64,000 nucleotides of DNA from Euryarchaeota archaeon SM23-78. Lineage in GTDB: Archaea > Nanobdellota > Nanobdellia > Woesearchaeales > SM23-78. The DNA lies in NCBI GenBank assembly GCA_001595785.1, contig LSSJ01000005.1, forward strand, positions 1 to 64,000, read 5' to 3'. Below the pieces are notes generated by a model. The model saw nothing but the letters and a program-made list of their open reading frames with translations. It was not told the DNA's origin and did no database searches. Below are positions 47,486 through 56,337 of the stretch, in pieces (the stretch's first letter is position 1; the number at the start of each line of letters is the position of its first letter). The translations under genes and the position numbers were made by a program.

Positions 47486-47968
47486 ATGGAATTTAAAGTG
47501 AATTTTTGCGACCCAAAGACAGGCAAAACTGTCAAGAAAGTTGTTTCTGACAAACAAGCAGAGATTTTTCTTAAGAAAAGAATCGGGGACAAGATAAAAG
47601 GAGATAACATAGGCTTTGAAGGCTATGAATTTGAGATAAGCGGAGGCAGTGACTACTGCGGCTTTCCAATGAGAAGAGATGTTCGAGGCACTGCAAGGAA
47701 AAGGATACTGATAGTAAGTGGTGTTGGCATTAGGAAGAACAGGAAAGGCAGAAGAGTAAGGAAGACAGTGGCTGGCAACACAATTTATTCAAGAACAGCC
47801 CAGATAAATCTGAAAATATTGAAGTATGGGGCTAAGCCTTTGGTAGAGAAGAAAAAGGAAGAGAAGAAAGAGCCAGAAAAAAAAGAAGAGTCTAAAAAAG
47901 AAGAGAAGCCAAAAGAAGAGAAGAAAGCAGAAGAGAAAAAAGAGGAGAAGTCAGAGGAAAAAAAGTAA
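47486..47968 (+). CDS. rps6e: Ribosomal protein S6e with Lys/Glu tail
   Basis: A 160-residue protein. Residues 1-120 are the S6e domain (MEFKVNFCDPKTGKTVKKVV, GGSDYCGFPMRRDVRG, RKRILIVSGVG, KGRRVRKTVAGN). The last 40 residues are only Lys, Glu, Pro, Ser and Ala, a low-complexity extension common in DPANN ribosomal proteins. GGAGGGT precedes the ATG. It is divergent from nog1. Confidence 0.95.
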   Translation: MEFKVNFCDPKTGKTVKKVVSDKQAEIFLKKRIGDKIKGDNIGFEGYEFEISGGSDYCGFPMRRDVRGTARKRILIVSGVGIRKNRKGRRVRKTVAGNTIYSRTAQINLKILKYGAKPLVEKKKEEKKEPEKKEESKKEEKPKEEKKAEEKKEEKSEEKK

Positions 47969-48049
47969 GCCTGTCCGGCGCTTGAGAACCAATAAAGATT
48001 TAATTAAAAATTAAGTTTAAAATCAAAAAAATAAAATAAAAATAATTAT

Positions 48050-48098
48050 TTGCTCGCTCACCATGTTCGCGAGGGGGAAAAGCTCGCGAGGGAAAAAC
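48050..48098. repeat. GC-rich repeat patch before argS
   Basis: GCTCGCTCACCATGTTCGCGAGG is followed by GGGAAAAGCTCGCGAGGGAAAA, with TCGCGAGG repeated. TTCGC and CTCAC words also mark the dispersed hairpin elements. It lies between rps6e and the argS TATA box. No clean stem is obvious apart from the self-complementary CTCGCGAG. Confidence 0.5.
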
Positions 48099-48129
48099 AT
48101 TTATAAACTCTCTTCTCTTATTCATTCAT

Positions 48130-49872
48130 ATGTTCAAAGCAGAAATAGTTAAACTCTTATCAAAGCCTACAGGCTTAAAGAATAATGAAATAGAGCCCTT
48201 AATAGAAATCCCTCCATCTCCTGATATGGGTGACTATGCTTTTCCTTGCTTTGTTCTATCTAAAAAGCTAAAAAAAGCTCCTAATGTTATTGCACAGGAG
48301 TTAGCAAAAGAAATCAAGCCTAAACCTCCTTTATCAGAAATAAAGGCTCAAGGCCCTTATCTTAACTTCTTTATTGACAAGAACAAACTTGCAGAACAGG
48401 TTATTAAGGAAATAATTAAGTGCAAGGTTTGCTATGGTAGCTGGCCTTTAAAACACAAGAAAGTAATGGTAGAGTATCCTGCTCCTAACACTAACAAGCC
48501 TTTGCACCTGGGCCATGTTAGGAACATGCTCTTGGGCAATTCTATCTGCAACATATTAGCCTTTGCTGGTTATCAAGCCATACCTGTTGACCTAGTTAAT
48601 GACCGTGGTGTGCATATCTGCAAATCAATGCTTGCTTACAAGAAATGGGGTAAAGGAAAAGAGCCTAACATCAACCGAACTGGTGAGGTTGATTCAAAAG
48701 GCCAAAGGTCTTTTGTAAAGAAACCAGACCATTTTTTAGGAGATTTTTATGTTCTTTACAATGAAAAATTGAAAAAACATCCTGAACTTGAAAAAGAAAC
48801 CCAGGAAATGCTTAAAAAATGGGAGGAAGATGATAAGGAAGTGGTTGCTCTTTGGAAAAAGATGCGTGAATGGGCTCTTAAAGGCTTTAAACAAACATAT
48901 GCCTTGTTTAATGTTCATCACAAAAAGGTTTATTATGAGTCAGAAATCTATCAGCAAGGCAAAGAAATAGTTCTTGATGGATTAAAGCAAGGCTTGTTTT
49001 ACAAAGATGAGGAAGGAGCAGTAGTTGCTGACTTGGAAAAAGAAGGGCTGGGAAAAAAGGTTTTGATAAGAAAGGATGGCACAGGACTTTACATAACCCA
49101 AGATCTTTATTTAGCAAAGCTCAAGTTTGATGATTTTAAGATGGACAAATCTGTTTATATTGTTGGTAATGAGCAGATATATCATTTCAAGGTTTTATTC
49201 AAGATTCTTGGCATGCTAGGCTTTCCGTTTGCAGAGCACTGCTATCACCTGGCTTATGGCATGGTTTACCTACCTGAAGGAAGAATGAAGAGCAGAGAAG
49301 GCACAGTAGTTGATGCTGATGATATAGTAGAGGAAATGAAAAAGGTTGCTGAGAAAGAGATAAAGAAGAGGCACAAGCTTGACAAGAAAGAATTAGATAA
49401 GAGAAAGGATATCATTGGCAATGGAGCCTTAAAGTTCTTTGTATTAAAGTATGACCCAATGAAAGATATAACCTATAATCCTGAGGAAAGCATAAGCTTT
49501 GAAGGAGAAACAGGGCCTTATGTGCAGTATGCACATGCAAGGATAAGTTCAATACTAAGAAAGGTTAAGAAGTTTGAACCAGAGAAGATAAAGAAATATG
49601 AGTTTAGTCACGCAACAGAATTCATGTTAATAAAACTACTCTCTGATTTCCCAAATATTGTCAATGAAGCTGCAGAAAATTATAAACCCAGCTTTGTAGC
49701 AAGATATGCTCTTGAACTAGCCCAAGCCTTTAATGAGTTCTACCATGAATGCCCAGTGCTCAAAGCAGATGGAAAAACAAGGGATTCAAGGCTTGCATTA
49801 ATCTATTCTGTTAAGATAGTGCTAAGAAATGCACTGGACTTATTAGGTATTAAAGCGCCTGAGGAGATGTGA
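48130..49872 (+). CDS. argS: Arginyl-tRNA synthetase
   Basis: A 580-residue class I synthetase. An N-terminal additional domain (1-95) recognises the tRNA elbow. APNTNKPLHLGHVRN carries the HIGH signature (about 119-133), and RMKSREGTVV is the KMSKS-like loop. The DALR anticodon-binding domain fills the last 110 residues (ETGPYVQYAHARISS). It charges tRNA-Arg, one of which is encoded at 56338. ACATTTATAAAC lies about 25 nt before ATG, so leaderless. It ends 1 nt from the convergent Lrp gene. Confidence 0.96.
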   Translation: MFKAEIVKLLSKPTGLKNNEIEPLIEIPPSPDMGDYAFPCFVLSKKLKKAPNVIAQELAKEIKPKPPLSEIKAQGPYLNFFIDKNKLAEQVIKEIIKCKVCYGSWPLKHKKVMVEYPAPNTNKPLHLGHVRNMLLGNSICNILAFAGYQAIPVDLVNDRGVHICKSMLAYKKWGKGKEPNINRTGEVDSKGQRSFVKKPDHFLGDFYVLYNEKLKKHPELEKETQEMLKKWEEDDKEVVALWKKMREWALKGFKQTYALFNVHHKKVYYESEIYQQGKEIVLDGLKQGLFYKDEEGAVVADLEKEGLGKKVLIRKDGTGLYITQDLYLAKLKFDDFKMDKSVYIVGNEQIYHFKVLFKILGMLGFPFAEHCYHLAYGMVYLPEGRMKSREGTVVDADDIVEEMKKVAEKEIKKRHKLDKKELDKRKDIIGNGALKFFVLKYDPMKDITYNPEESISFEGETGPYVQYAHARISSILRKVKKFEPEKIKKYEFSHATEFMLIKLLSDFPNIVNEAAENYKPSFVARYALELAQAFNEFYHECPVLKADGKTRDSRLALIYSVKIVLRNALDLLGIKAPEEM

Positions 49873-50841
49873 TTAGATATCTCTAGGTAAAAAACTCTCC
49901 CCATATTCCTTTTCTATATAAACTGTGTCAAAGCTCCTTATTAATGGAAACTTGTTTTTCATCTCTTTCATGATGTGATGAAATTCATCATAGTTCTTTA
50001 CTTCGAATTCTAGTTCTAAATCCCAAGGGCCAATGCTTTGTGAAACACCTAATATATTTGGTAATTGATAACAATAAGTTAAGAGTTGATTCTCTTTCTC
50101 AGTAGTTTTTCCTTGGTAATAGATAAAAGATTTGCAATAGTTTAATTCTAGCTTTTCTCTGTTTATTGATGTTCTAAAGGCTCCTATTATTCCTTTTTCC
50201 TGTAATTGCTTTATTCTATATATTATTCTTGAACTTGATTCTTTCAGTGTTTCTGCTATATCTATAATCGACATCTTAGCATTTTTATTCAGCAGGCTTA
50301 GTATTTTTTTATCAAGTTCGTCTATTGGTTTTTGTTGAACTCTTCCTCCTATCAACCAAGAAACATCTTTTTTATCATTCAAAATCCATTTTCTGTGGTG
50401 AAGAGTTGCTTTGTTAAAAACAGTTATTTGTCTGTTAAACACATTATCACTGAACTTATTCATGAAATCTGTAAGAATGTTATCAAATTCCTCAATACTT
50501 TTTGAGCCTGTTCCAAATATCAAATCCCATTTACCACTGCATGATATAACCCAGAGAATGCTTGGTTGTGAGATTAAATAATCCCATATATCGTTTTCTC
50601 TTTCATTGCTAACGCTTCTTAGTTGTACGTATATTTTATGAGTGGCATAACCTAATTTAGAAACATTTATATGGGGAAAAAAGGAAGTGATGATTTTTTT
50701 CTTTAATAATCTTTTGATACGATAATTAACAACCTGCTTACTTAGCCTTACTTTTTTCCCTATCTCTGAATCGCTCTGCCTGCAGTTCAGGTCCAGCTGG
50801 TTCAGGATCTTCCAGTCCTTTAAATCTAATTTTATGCTCAT
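49873..50841 (-). CDS. Tandem Lrp/AsnC-family regulator
   Basis: A 322-residue protein made of two Lrp modules. Winged helices occupy residues 1-55 (LDLKDWKILNQLDLNCRQSD, then VNYRIKRLLKKKII) and 180-225 (IDELDKKILSLLNKNAKMSI); each is followed by a RAM-like alpha/beta domain. A single chain with two HTH copies would bind DNA as a pseudo-dimer. ATG 50841 is chosen because the sequence upstream is AT-rich noise. Two orphan genes diverge from it at 51013 and may be its targets. Confidence 0.82.
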   Translation of the reverse strand: MSIKLDLKDWKILNQLDLNCRQSDSEIGKKVRLSKQVVNYRIKRLLKKKIITSFFPHINVSKLGYATHKIYVQLRSVSNERENDIWDYLISQPSILWVISCSGKWDLIFGTGSKSIEEFDNILTDFMNKFSDNVFNRQITVFNKATLHHRKWILNDKKDVSWLIGGRVQQKPIDELDKKILSLLNKNAKMSIIDIAETLKESSSRIIYRIKQLQEKGIIGAFRTSINREKLELNYCKSFIYYQGKTTEKENQLLTYCYQLPNILGVSQSIGPWDLELEFEVKNYDEFHHIMKEMKNKFPLIRSFDTVYIEKEYGESFLPRDI

Positions 50842-51012
50842 ATGATTACATAATGAATAATTATTTTTAAATTTTTTTATTTTGACAAAAAAAATGATGA
50901 AAAATTTTATATAATAAAAAATAATCACTAACTAGCAATAACCAAATTGTATTAACCTTTTGTGTGTGGAATTAATTAATTTCATGTACTAGTAAAAAAT
51001 TTGGGGGATGAA

Positions 51013-51978
51013 ATGACTAAAGGCAGTATTATTGATAAGCATGAAGTTCAAGCTAATAAGATTAAAATATTATTAAAGGATTTTATTTCAAAAGAGTTCA
51101 TAGATTATATAAAAAACCATAGAGATCAAAAGCTAGTAGAAAGAATAAAAAAGAATAATAAGGAAATCTACAAGAATTTGAACATCAAACCCATCCCTAT
51201 GTTATTCAATGACATTAGTGACCTGTTCCCTGGAAGCGATGGATATGCAGTTAGCACATTACCAACATGTGAAGAGACAGATTCAGATGAAGCAGAATAC
51301 AATGGTATTTTTTTTAACCCGGATTCAAATCAAATCATGATTTTACCTCTAGAGGTTTCTGAAGATTTAAAAGAGGAGACCTTAAAAGAATTCTATCAAA
51401 AGGTAAAGAAATATTCTTTTATGCGTCAGTATCCAAAAGAAACAATAAAAGCCAGTCCGCAGGAAATAGTAAGATATGTGGGGCTAAAAGCAATATATTA
51501 CACAATACAAAAGTATGTAAATAGTTATCAAGAACATTTATCATTCCTGTTGAAACATCAGGTTCATGAAGGAAGATTTGGTTTTGCAGGACTTGGATGG
51601 TTAGTTCATGGTTTAAGCTGGAATATTAAAAAAGGTTCTATAGAGGAAAAAATAAATCATAAATACAAGAATTCTCTAAAAATTATTAGAAAACATCCTT
51701 TAATAAAAAGTTACATTAGCATATACCAAACTTGGCGAGTTCATGAATTGCTAGAAGAAAGAAATAATTTTAAAGCTGTAAGGGAATTACTCAAACAAGA
51801 ATTAAAACATAATATGCAAAACCTCTTCTTCGAAAAAATATTAGAAATGAATTATGATGTTTTTAAATGGGAGAATGTCGCATATGATTTAAGAAATCAA
51901 TTCATCGCAGGAGATCGATTCATTAAAAATAGGATGGATGAAATCTATAGTCGGTATTTTGAGAGTTTTAAAAAATAA
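51013..51978 (+). CDS. Orphan 321-residue protein
   Basis: A soluble, largely helical protein that I do not recognise. Around residues 60-115 is an alpha/beta patch (GSDGYAVSTLPTCEETDSD, GIFFNPDSNQIMILPLEV), followed by helices with HQVHEGRFGFAGLGWLVHGL, where the histidines might bind a metal although there is no HExxH. The start at ATG 51013 fits GGGGGATG directly upstream. The next gene begins 2 nt after its stop, so the pair forms an operon divergent from the tandem Lrp gene. Confidence 0.62.
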   Translation: MTKGSIIDKHEVQANKIKILLKDFISKEFIDYIKNHRDQKLVERIKKNNKEIYKNLNIKPIPMLFNDISDLFPGSDGYAVSTLPTCEETDSDEAEYNGIFFNPDSNQIMILPLEVSEDLKEETLKEFYQKVKKYSFMRQYPKETIKASPQEIVRYVGLKAIYYTIQKYVNSYQEHLSFLLKHQVHEGRFGFAGLGWLVHGLSWNIKKGSIEEKINHKYKNSLKIIRKHPLIKSYISIYQTWRVHELLEERNNFKAVRELLKQELKHNMQNLFFEKILEMNYDVFKWENVAYDLRNQFIAGDRFIKNRMDEIYSRYFESFKK

Positions 51979-51979
51979 A

Positions 51980-52543
51980 ATGGCCAAAAAACAAGATAAA
52001 AATTATCAAATGATAAGAGCTTATAGGATTCCAGTTAGTCATACGTCTTTTTCTAGCCAAGAAAGAAGGCATATAATAGGATTTTATAAACAATGCTCTC
52101 AAGAAGAAGTAATTAAATTAGCTAAAGAATTTTATTCAACAATAGAAAGAAAACTTAATGAAGTTGGTGTATATGGTGGAATTGAACAATTATTCGTAAC
52201 TGATATCAAGGAAAGATTAATAGACCTCATACCTCCAACAAAAAAAATAGAGGTTGAATGTATTCCAGGGCTAAGTGAATGGGAGTTTAAATTCTCATTA
52301 GTTCATAAGAACTATTATTCTGATACAACAACTTTTGAGAATCATGTTATAAAAGATGAAAAAACAAACAAGTTATTTGACAGGGTTTTCTATGAATATT
52401 ACAAACAAATACCAGTTAGTAACCATCATATAAGGAGACCTGAGAGTATAGACCCTGGTTCCTCAAATCCAAGAGCATTACTGAACTATTTGGAATCTTT
52501 AAGATTAAAAAAGAAGCATTATGGTTCTTTTAGAAGGCACTAA
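51980..52543 (+). CDS. Orphan 187-residue basic protein
   Basis: A soluble basic protein with no recognised family. It starts MAKKQDKNYQMIRAYRIPVS, and has a strand-rich middle (IEVECIPGLSEWEFKFSLVHKNYY) and an Arg/His-rich tail (RLKKKHYGSFRRH). It starts 1 nt after the preceding stop codon. The strong basic ends could bind RNA or DNA. Confidence 0.6.
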   Translation: MAKKQDKNYQMIRAYRIPVSHTSFSSQERRHIIGFYKQCSQEEVIKLAKEFYSTIERKLNEVGVYGGIEQLFVTDIKERLIDLIPPTKKIEVECIPGLSEWEFKFSLVHKNYYSDTTTFENHVIKDEKTNKLFDRVFYEYYKQIPVSNHHIRRPESIDPGSSNPRALLNYLESLRLKKKHYGSFRRH

Positions 52544-52586
52544 CAACCCAAAGCTTTTTAATCCACCTCTTTATTCTTAATTAACA

Positions 52587-53249
52587 ATGAAACTCTCCAC
52601 TTACAAATCCAAGATTCCTAAGAATATCTATAAAGAGATTGAGAAGCGTGGTTTTGCTGAGCTTAGACCGTGCCAGACTAAGAGCATTAATGCAGGGGTG
52701 TTTGATGATAAAAATCTGTTAGTTTGCACTCCTACTGCTTCTGGTAAGACCCTTGTTGCTGAATTAGCCTTTCTTAATGCAATTCTTCATGATAAAGGAA
52801 AAGCAGTGTATGTGGTCCCTCTCAGAGCCCTTGCAAGTGAGAAGTACAAAACTTTTAAAAAGGATTATCCAAACATTAAGATTGCTATTAGCTCAGGAGA
52901 TATTGATAGTGCTGATTCTTATCTTGAAAGATATGATTTGATTATTACAACCAGTGAGAAATTTGATAGTTTGATAAGACATAAAGCTGGCTGGATTCAT
53001 CAAGTAAAAACTGTTATTATTGATGAAATCCACTTACTTAATGATCCTGGCAGAGGCCCAACCCTTGAGGTGCTAATAACAATCCTTAGAAGTACTTTAA
53101 AAAACCTGCAACTCATAGGCTTGAGCGCTACTATTGGGAATCCTGAAGAGCTTTCAGAATGGCTGGATGCAAAGCTAGTATTAGATGACTGGAGGCCTGT
53201 AAGGCTTGACAAAGGGGTTTATCTGGGTGGAGAAGTGGAGTTTAGGTGA
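52587..53249 (+). CDS. Truncated Hel308/Ski2-like helicase (RecA1 only)
   Basis: A 220-residue protein equal to the first RecA domain of Hel308-type superfamily 2 helicases: Q-motif region (RGFAELRPCQTKSI), motif I TPTASGKT, Ia VPLRALASEK, motif II DEIH and motif III SAT. The family is normally about 700 residues with RecA2, winged helix and ratchet domains. Here the frame stops after DWRPVRLDKGVYLGGEVEF, where RecA2 should begin. The next gene is convergent and unrelated. It is a split gene, a decayed gene or a functional stand-alone domain. Confidence 0.85.
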   Translation: MKLSTYKSKIPKNIYKEIEKRGFAELRPCQTKSINAGVFDDKNLLVCTPTASGKTLVAELAFLNAILHDKGKAVYVVPLRALASEKYKTFKKDYPNIKIAISSGDIDSADSYLERYDLIITTSEKFDSLIRHKAGWIHQVKTVIIDEIHLLNDPGRGPTLEVLITILRSTLKNLQLIGLSATIGNPEELSEWLDAKLVLDDWRPVRLDKGVYLGGEVEFR

Positions 53250-53260
53250 AGTGTATTATT

Positions 53261-54454
53261 TTAATCTGTATCTAACATCATTGAGATTTCACTCTCATAG
53301 GTATGATAAATTTTAGGAAAAGTTAATATGCTCTTTATTTTATTCTCTGTAAGCCCCCATTTCATTTCTTCAAAAAAGTGTTTAATGTATTGCCTCTTAT
53401 GCCCTTCATTAGTAAGAAGACTTCCATTATATACAAAAATAGCATCTTTGAGTAGTTTAACAAATAATTTCCTTTGATAGTATCTAAAATTTCTCACTAG
53501 GCTATCTTTTGGGTCTAAGAGTATCTTCCTATAATCAACATTCTGATAAGAGTAAAGATCAACCACCTCATCAACATCAATCAAATGAAGATGTGTTCCA
53601 TCAAATACTTTATCATCAAAATCCTCAAAACCGCATTTTCTATAGCCAAGTTTTAATAGTTTAGCTAACATAGTAGCATCCTGTCTTATTATCTCTTCTC
53701 TATGCTGTGAGAATTGTTCATCAGGTCTTTCTCCTTTTACTTCTCTTAAAAATAAGAAATCTTCATAGTCAGATTCATAAACTCCAATAACAGCAGGAAC
53801 CTTTATTCCTTGTTCTGCAAGCATTAATATCTTATTAAAATCTTCTTGCGAACTAAGTTTTTTAATATTAGCAATAGGTGTGAGTCTGTAGCTTGGCTTT
53901 TCGTAATAAAAAGAGGTGTCAACTCTGCTTCCTTTTGCATATATTGTTTCTTCAATTCCTCGAATATTAACTTTGAATCTTAAGATGGGTCTTTGATCTG
54001 TCTTTATTTTCTCACTTCTTGGTTCAAAGTTTTCAGGCAACAAATCGTCTATTGATATCCCATTGAAGTCAGGATTTATTCTTAGATACGCCGTAGACCC
54101 TAATCTGCATCGTGTCCATTGAATTCTTGTTTCCTCCGTGTCAAAGCCTTTTGAGTAATCAGGGACTTGTTTTGAAATCCAAAGACCTCTAGAGTTAACC
54201 CTGTTACCTGAGTAGAAAAAAACATTTTTTCCTATTTTCTTGAAATCCCTGTCTTCTATAGGTGGATGGTGTATATCCACACTTAAACTTAAACCTTCAC
54301 CTGTTAACAGCCCTTGTATTATTGAGAATTCTTCTATCCATCTCTCTGGGTTTGCACCTATCTCTTTTAATAAATCTTCTTTGTAATGTTCTTGGATAAA
54401 ATCAACAAGGTTTTTTCTTGAATTCACAGGATAAGCTTCAAAATTAATTCTCAT
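53261..54454 (-). CDS. Putative kinase-like protein
   Basis: A 397-residue soluble protein. The C-terminal half suggests a kinase-like (RIO/APH-type) fold: a hinge after FLFLREVKGERPDEQF, a helix with ATMLAKLLKLGY, then GTHLHLIDVDEVVDL, which resembles the metal-binding Asp strand. No clear HRD catalytic loop or Gly-rich loop is present, so activity is uncertain. The N-terminal 150 residues are of unknown fold. It is convergent with the truncated helicase gene. Confidence 0.5.
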   Translation of the reverse strand: MRINFEAYPVNSRKNLVDFIQEHYKEDLLKEIGANPERWIEEFSIIQGLLTGEGLSLSVDIHHPPIEDRDFKKIGKNVFFYSGNRVNSRGLWISKQVPDYSKGFDTEETRIQWTRCRLGSTAYLRINPDFNGISIDDLLPENFEPRSEKIKTDQRPILRFKVNIRGIEETIYAKGSRVDTSFYYEKPSYRLTPIANIKKLSSQEDFNKILMLAEQGIKVPAVIGVYESDYEDFLFLREVKGERPDEQFSQHREEIIRQDATMLAKLLKLGYRKCGFEDFDDKVFDGTHLHLIDVDEVVDLYSYQNVDYRKILLDPKDSLVRNFRYYQRKLFVKLLKDAIFVYNGSLLTNEGHKRQYIKHFFEEMKWGLTENKIKSILTFPKIYHTYESEISMMLDTD

Positions 54455-54509
54455 TTTATGTTCACTTAGAAGTAGTCATGATAAATATAAAGGTTTCGTA
54501 TTTAACTAA

Positions 54510-54848
54510 TCAAAGTTTCTTATTCCTCTTCAACCACCCCTCATACTCCTCAACACTCTTAAAGAATTCCTTTATCTCCTCCTTGTTAACATGGCACTCC
54601 CTTACTTCTGCTTTTCTGCAAACAGGAGGTCTTTTATCATAGATTAAGCATTTACCATTCTTATCCAAGTATTTGCACTTGGTATCAAACTGCACATTCC
54701 AAGCATTATCTGTGTCAATGTATACACTAACCCCAGGATGATAAAGATACCACTTAATATCTTCAAAGTCATCCTTTGATTCAGGTGTTTCTATCTCTAC
54801 TACAAGAACCTTGCAGCACTCTCCTTCGCATTCATCGCAGGTTATCAT
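54510..54848 (-). CDS. YkgJ-family cysteine-cluster protein
   Basis: A 112-residue protein with the YkgJ (UPF0153) pattern: CDECEGECCK near the start, then CKYLDKNGKCLIYDKRPPVCR and a last cysteine in REC. These cysteines bind a metal or Fe-S centre; related proteins occur near flagellar and radical-chemistry genes. It is the third gene of an operon with the exported lipoprotein and the XTP phosphatase, 12 nt after the latter. Confidence 0.87.
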   Translation of the reverse strand: MITCDECEGECCKVLVVEIETPESKDDFEDIKWYLYHPGVSVYIDTDNAWNVQFDTKCKYLDKNGKCLIYDKRPPVCRKAEVRECHVNKEEIKEFFKSVEEYEGWLKRNKKL

Positions 54849-54860
54849 TTGCTCTCAGCC

Positions 54861-55403
54861 TCACTGTGTTTCCAACCACTTCCTAAACTCTTCAAAAGCC
54901 AGTCTTCTATGAGAAATCTTGTTTTTTTCCTCAATCCTCATCTCAGCAAAAGCCTTGTCATAGCCTTCGGGCATGAATATCTGGTCCCATTGAAAGCGAG
55001 TACTGCCTTTAGGAGGCACTATAAGGCCTTTAACCTTACCTTGGAATACCATTGGCTTTTTACCAGCTTCACAAAAACCAATACTGGCAACAGCAACAGC
55101 GCCCCTGTCCTCATACTTGTTGGCAAGCTCATAAAGCCCTGGTATGCCTATTTTCTCAACAAAAGCCTTTATGTAAGGACCTGGTAAGCCTTTAAGCGCA
55201 TTAAAGCAGAGACAAGTGTCTTCTACAAACACTGTTTTTCCAGTCTTATCAGCTGCTAGCTTGGCTTTTTCCTTAACAATATCATCAGGCTCTCCTTGTA
55301 ACTCTGGCAGATCAACCTCTATTTGCTCTACTTCAAAACCTTCTAATATCTCTTTGACTTCTCTATATTTCTCCTTATTGCCAGTTACAAAAAATATCTT
55401 CAT
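54861..55403 (-). CDS. rdgB: XTP/dITP diphosphatase (RdgB/HAM1)
   Basis: A 180-residue Ham1-family pyrophosphatase that removes non-canonical purine nucleotides. Substrate loops TGNKEKYREV, VEDTCLCFNALKG, GPYIKAF, FQWDQIFMPEG and ISHRRLAFEEF are all present. ATG 55403 is used; it lies 2 nt after the TGA of the upstream lipoprotein gene, so translation is coupled. Confidence 0.94.
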   Translation of the reverse strand: MKIFFVTGNKEKYREVKEILEGFEVEQIEVDLPELQGEPDDIVKEKAKLAADKTGKTVFVEDTCLCFNALKGLPGPYIKAFVEKIGIPGLYELANKYEDRGAVAVASIGFCEAGKKPMVFQGKVKGLIVPPKGSTRFQWDQIFMPEGYDKAFAEMRIEEKNKISHRRLAFEEFRKWLETQ

Positions 55404-55405
55404 GT

Positions 55406-56278
55406 TCACTCAGGCACTCCTATTACTACAATAATATTCTCTCCTTCGATTAGCTCTTCCTTAGGAATAACTATCCTGTTCCTCTTCTTCTTAACCCCAC
55501 CTGTGTACATTTCCTTGTCATTCACAAGAACCACTATTAATCCATTAGCATCAGCATCAAAATAAAAGGTTAAGTCCTGTACTAAATCTCTTTTATCCAA
55601 CCTTACCTGGTATTCTTGATAATTCATTATACTAGCATCAGAGAATGATTTAAGAGTAATCTCTTTATCAGGGTCTACAGGCAGAAACTCTATGTCTAGA
55701 AAACTCTTATTATTACTGGTGTTATCAGAGTAGAAAGACTCTAGGTTTATATCTGAGACCATGTATGACTTATTAACAATTGACCTCATAGTAAAGGTGT
55801 TTCTTCCAAAAACCAAGAACCCAGCATCAATAGGCACCTTGTTCTGCTCATTACATACAGGATTATTATTGAATATCTCTCTGCCACCTACATCTACGAA
55901 TATCTCTGTATCAGAGGAATCACATTTAGGAGTGAATAATAGAGAAGCGCTTTCAAGCCTATCATACTCATCATTCACATAATAAAAGTTGAACCTCTGC
56001 TCACTACCCCCTATGTCTTTTTGCAATATCTTTACATTATCCAGGAAAACCTCAATAGGCTCATGACTACACTCTTCATCACAAACAGGGCATTTAGGAC
56101 ATTCGGGTTCTTCACAAGGAGGACATTCAGGTTTTTCTAACTCTACATCAGATACATTCTCACTTTGATTAGCAGAAACATTGTCCTCAACAACAACAGT
56201 CTTACCACAGCCAACAGCTAACAACAAAAAGACTACTAATAAACCAAATAAGAGAAGTGCAACCCTAATTTTTACCAC
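55406..56278 (-). CDS. Cys/Pro/Glu-rich exported lipoprotein
   Basis: A 290-residue lipoprotein. Signal with lipobox LAVGC (Cys 24). A Ser/Asn linker is followed by a compact Cys-Pro repeat (PECPPCEEPECPKCPVCDEEC, about 50-70), probably a metal or disulfide knot. A beta-sandwich-like ectodomain makes up the rest (residues 80-290), ending in ELIEGENIIVVIGVPE. It heads the rdgB-ykgJ operon on the minus strand. Function not recognised. Confidence 0.75.
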   Translation of the reverse strand: MVKIRVALLLFGLLVVFLLLAVGCGKTVVVEDNVSANQSENVSDVELEKPECPPCEEPECPKCPVCDEECSHEPIEVFLDNVKILQKDIGGSEQRFNFYYVNDEYDRLESASLLFTPKCDSSDTEIFVDVGGREIFNNNPVCNEQNKVPIDAGFLVFGRNTFTMRSIVNKSYMVSDINLESFYSDNTSNNKSFLDIEFLPVDPDKEITLKSFSDASIMNYQEYQVRLDKRDLVQDLTFYFDADANGLIVVLVNDKEMYTGGVKKKRNRIVIPKEELIEGENIIVVIGVPE

Positions 56279-56337
56279 CCCAAAATGCTTATAATTAATA
56301 ATCAGAACTAGTTGTATATAAATTTAATGAAAAAACA

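Noticed and set aside
47392-47610. N-terminal extension of the NOG1 GTPase
   Set aside because: It overlaps the start of rps6e and its sequence is unlike the family; ATG 47391 starts the homologous region.
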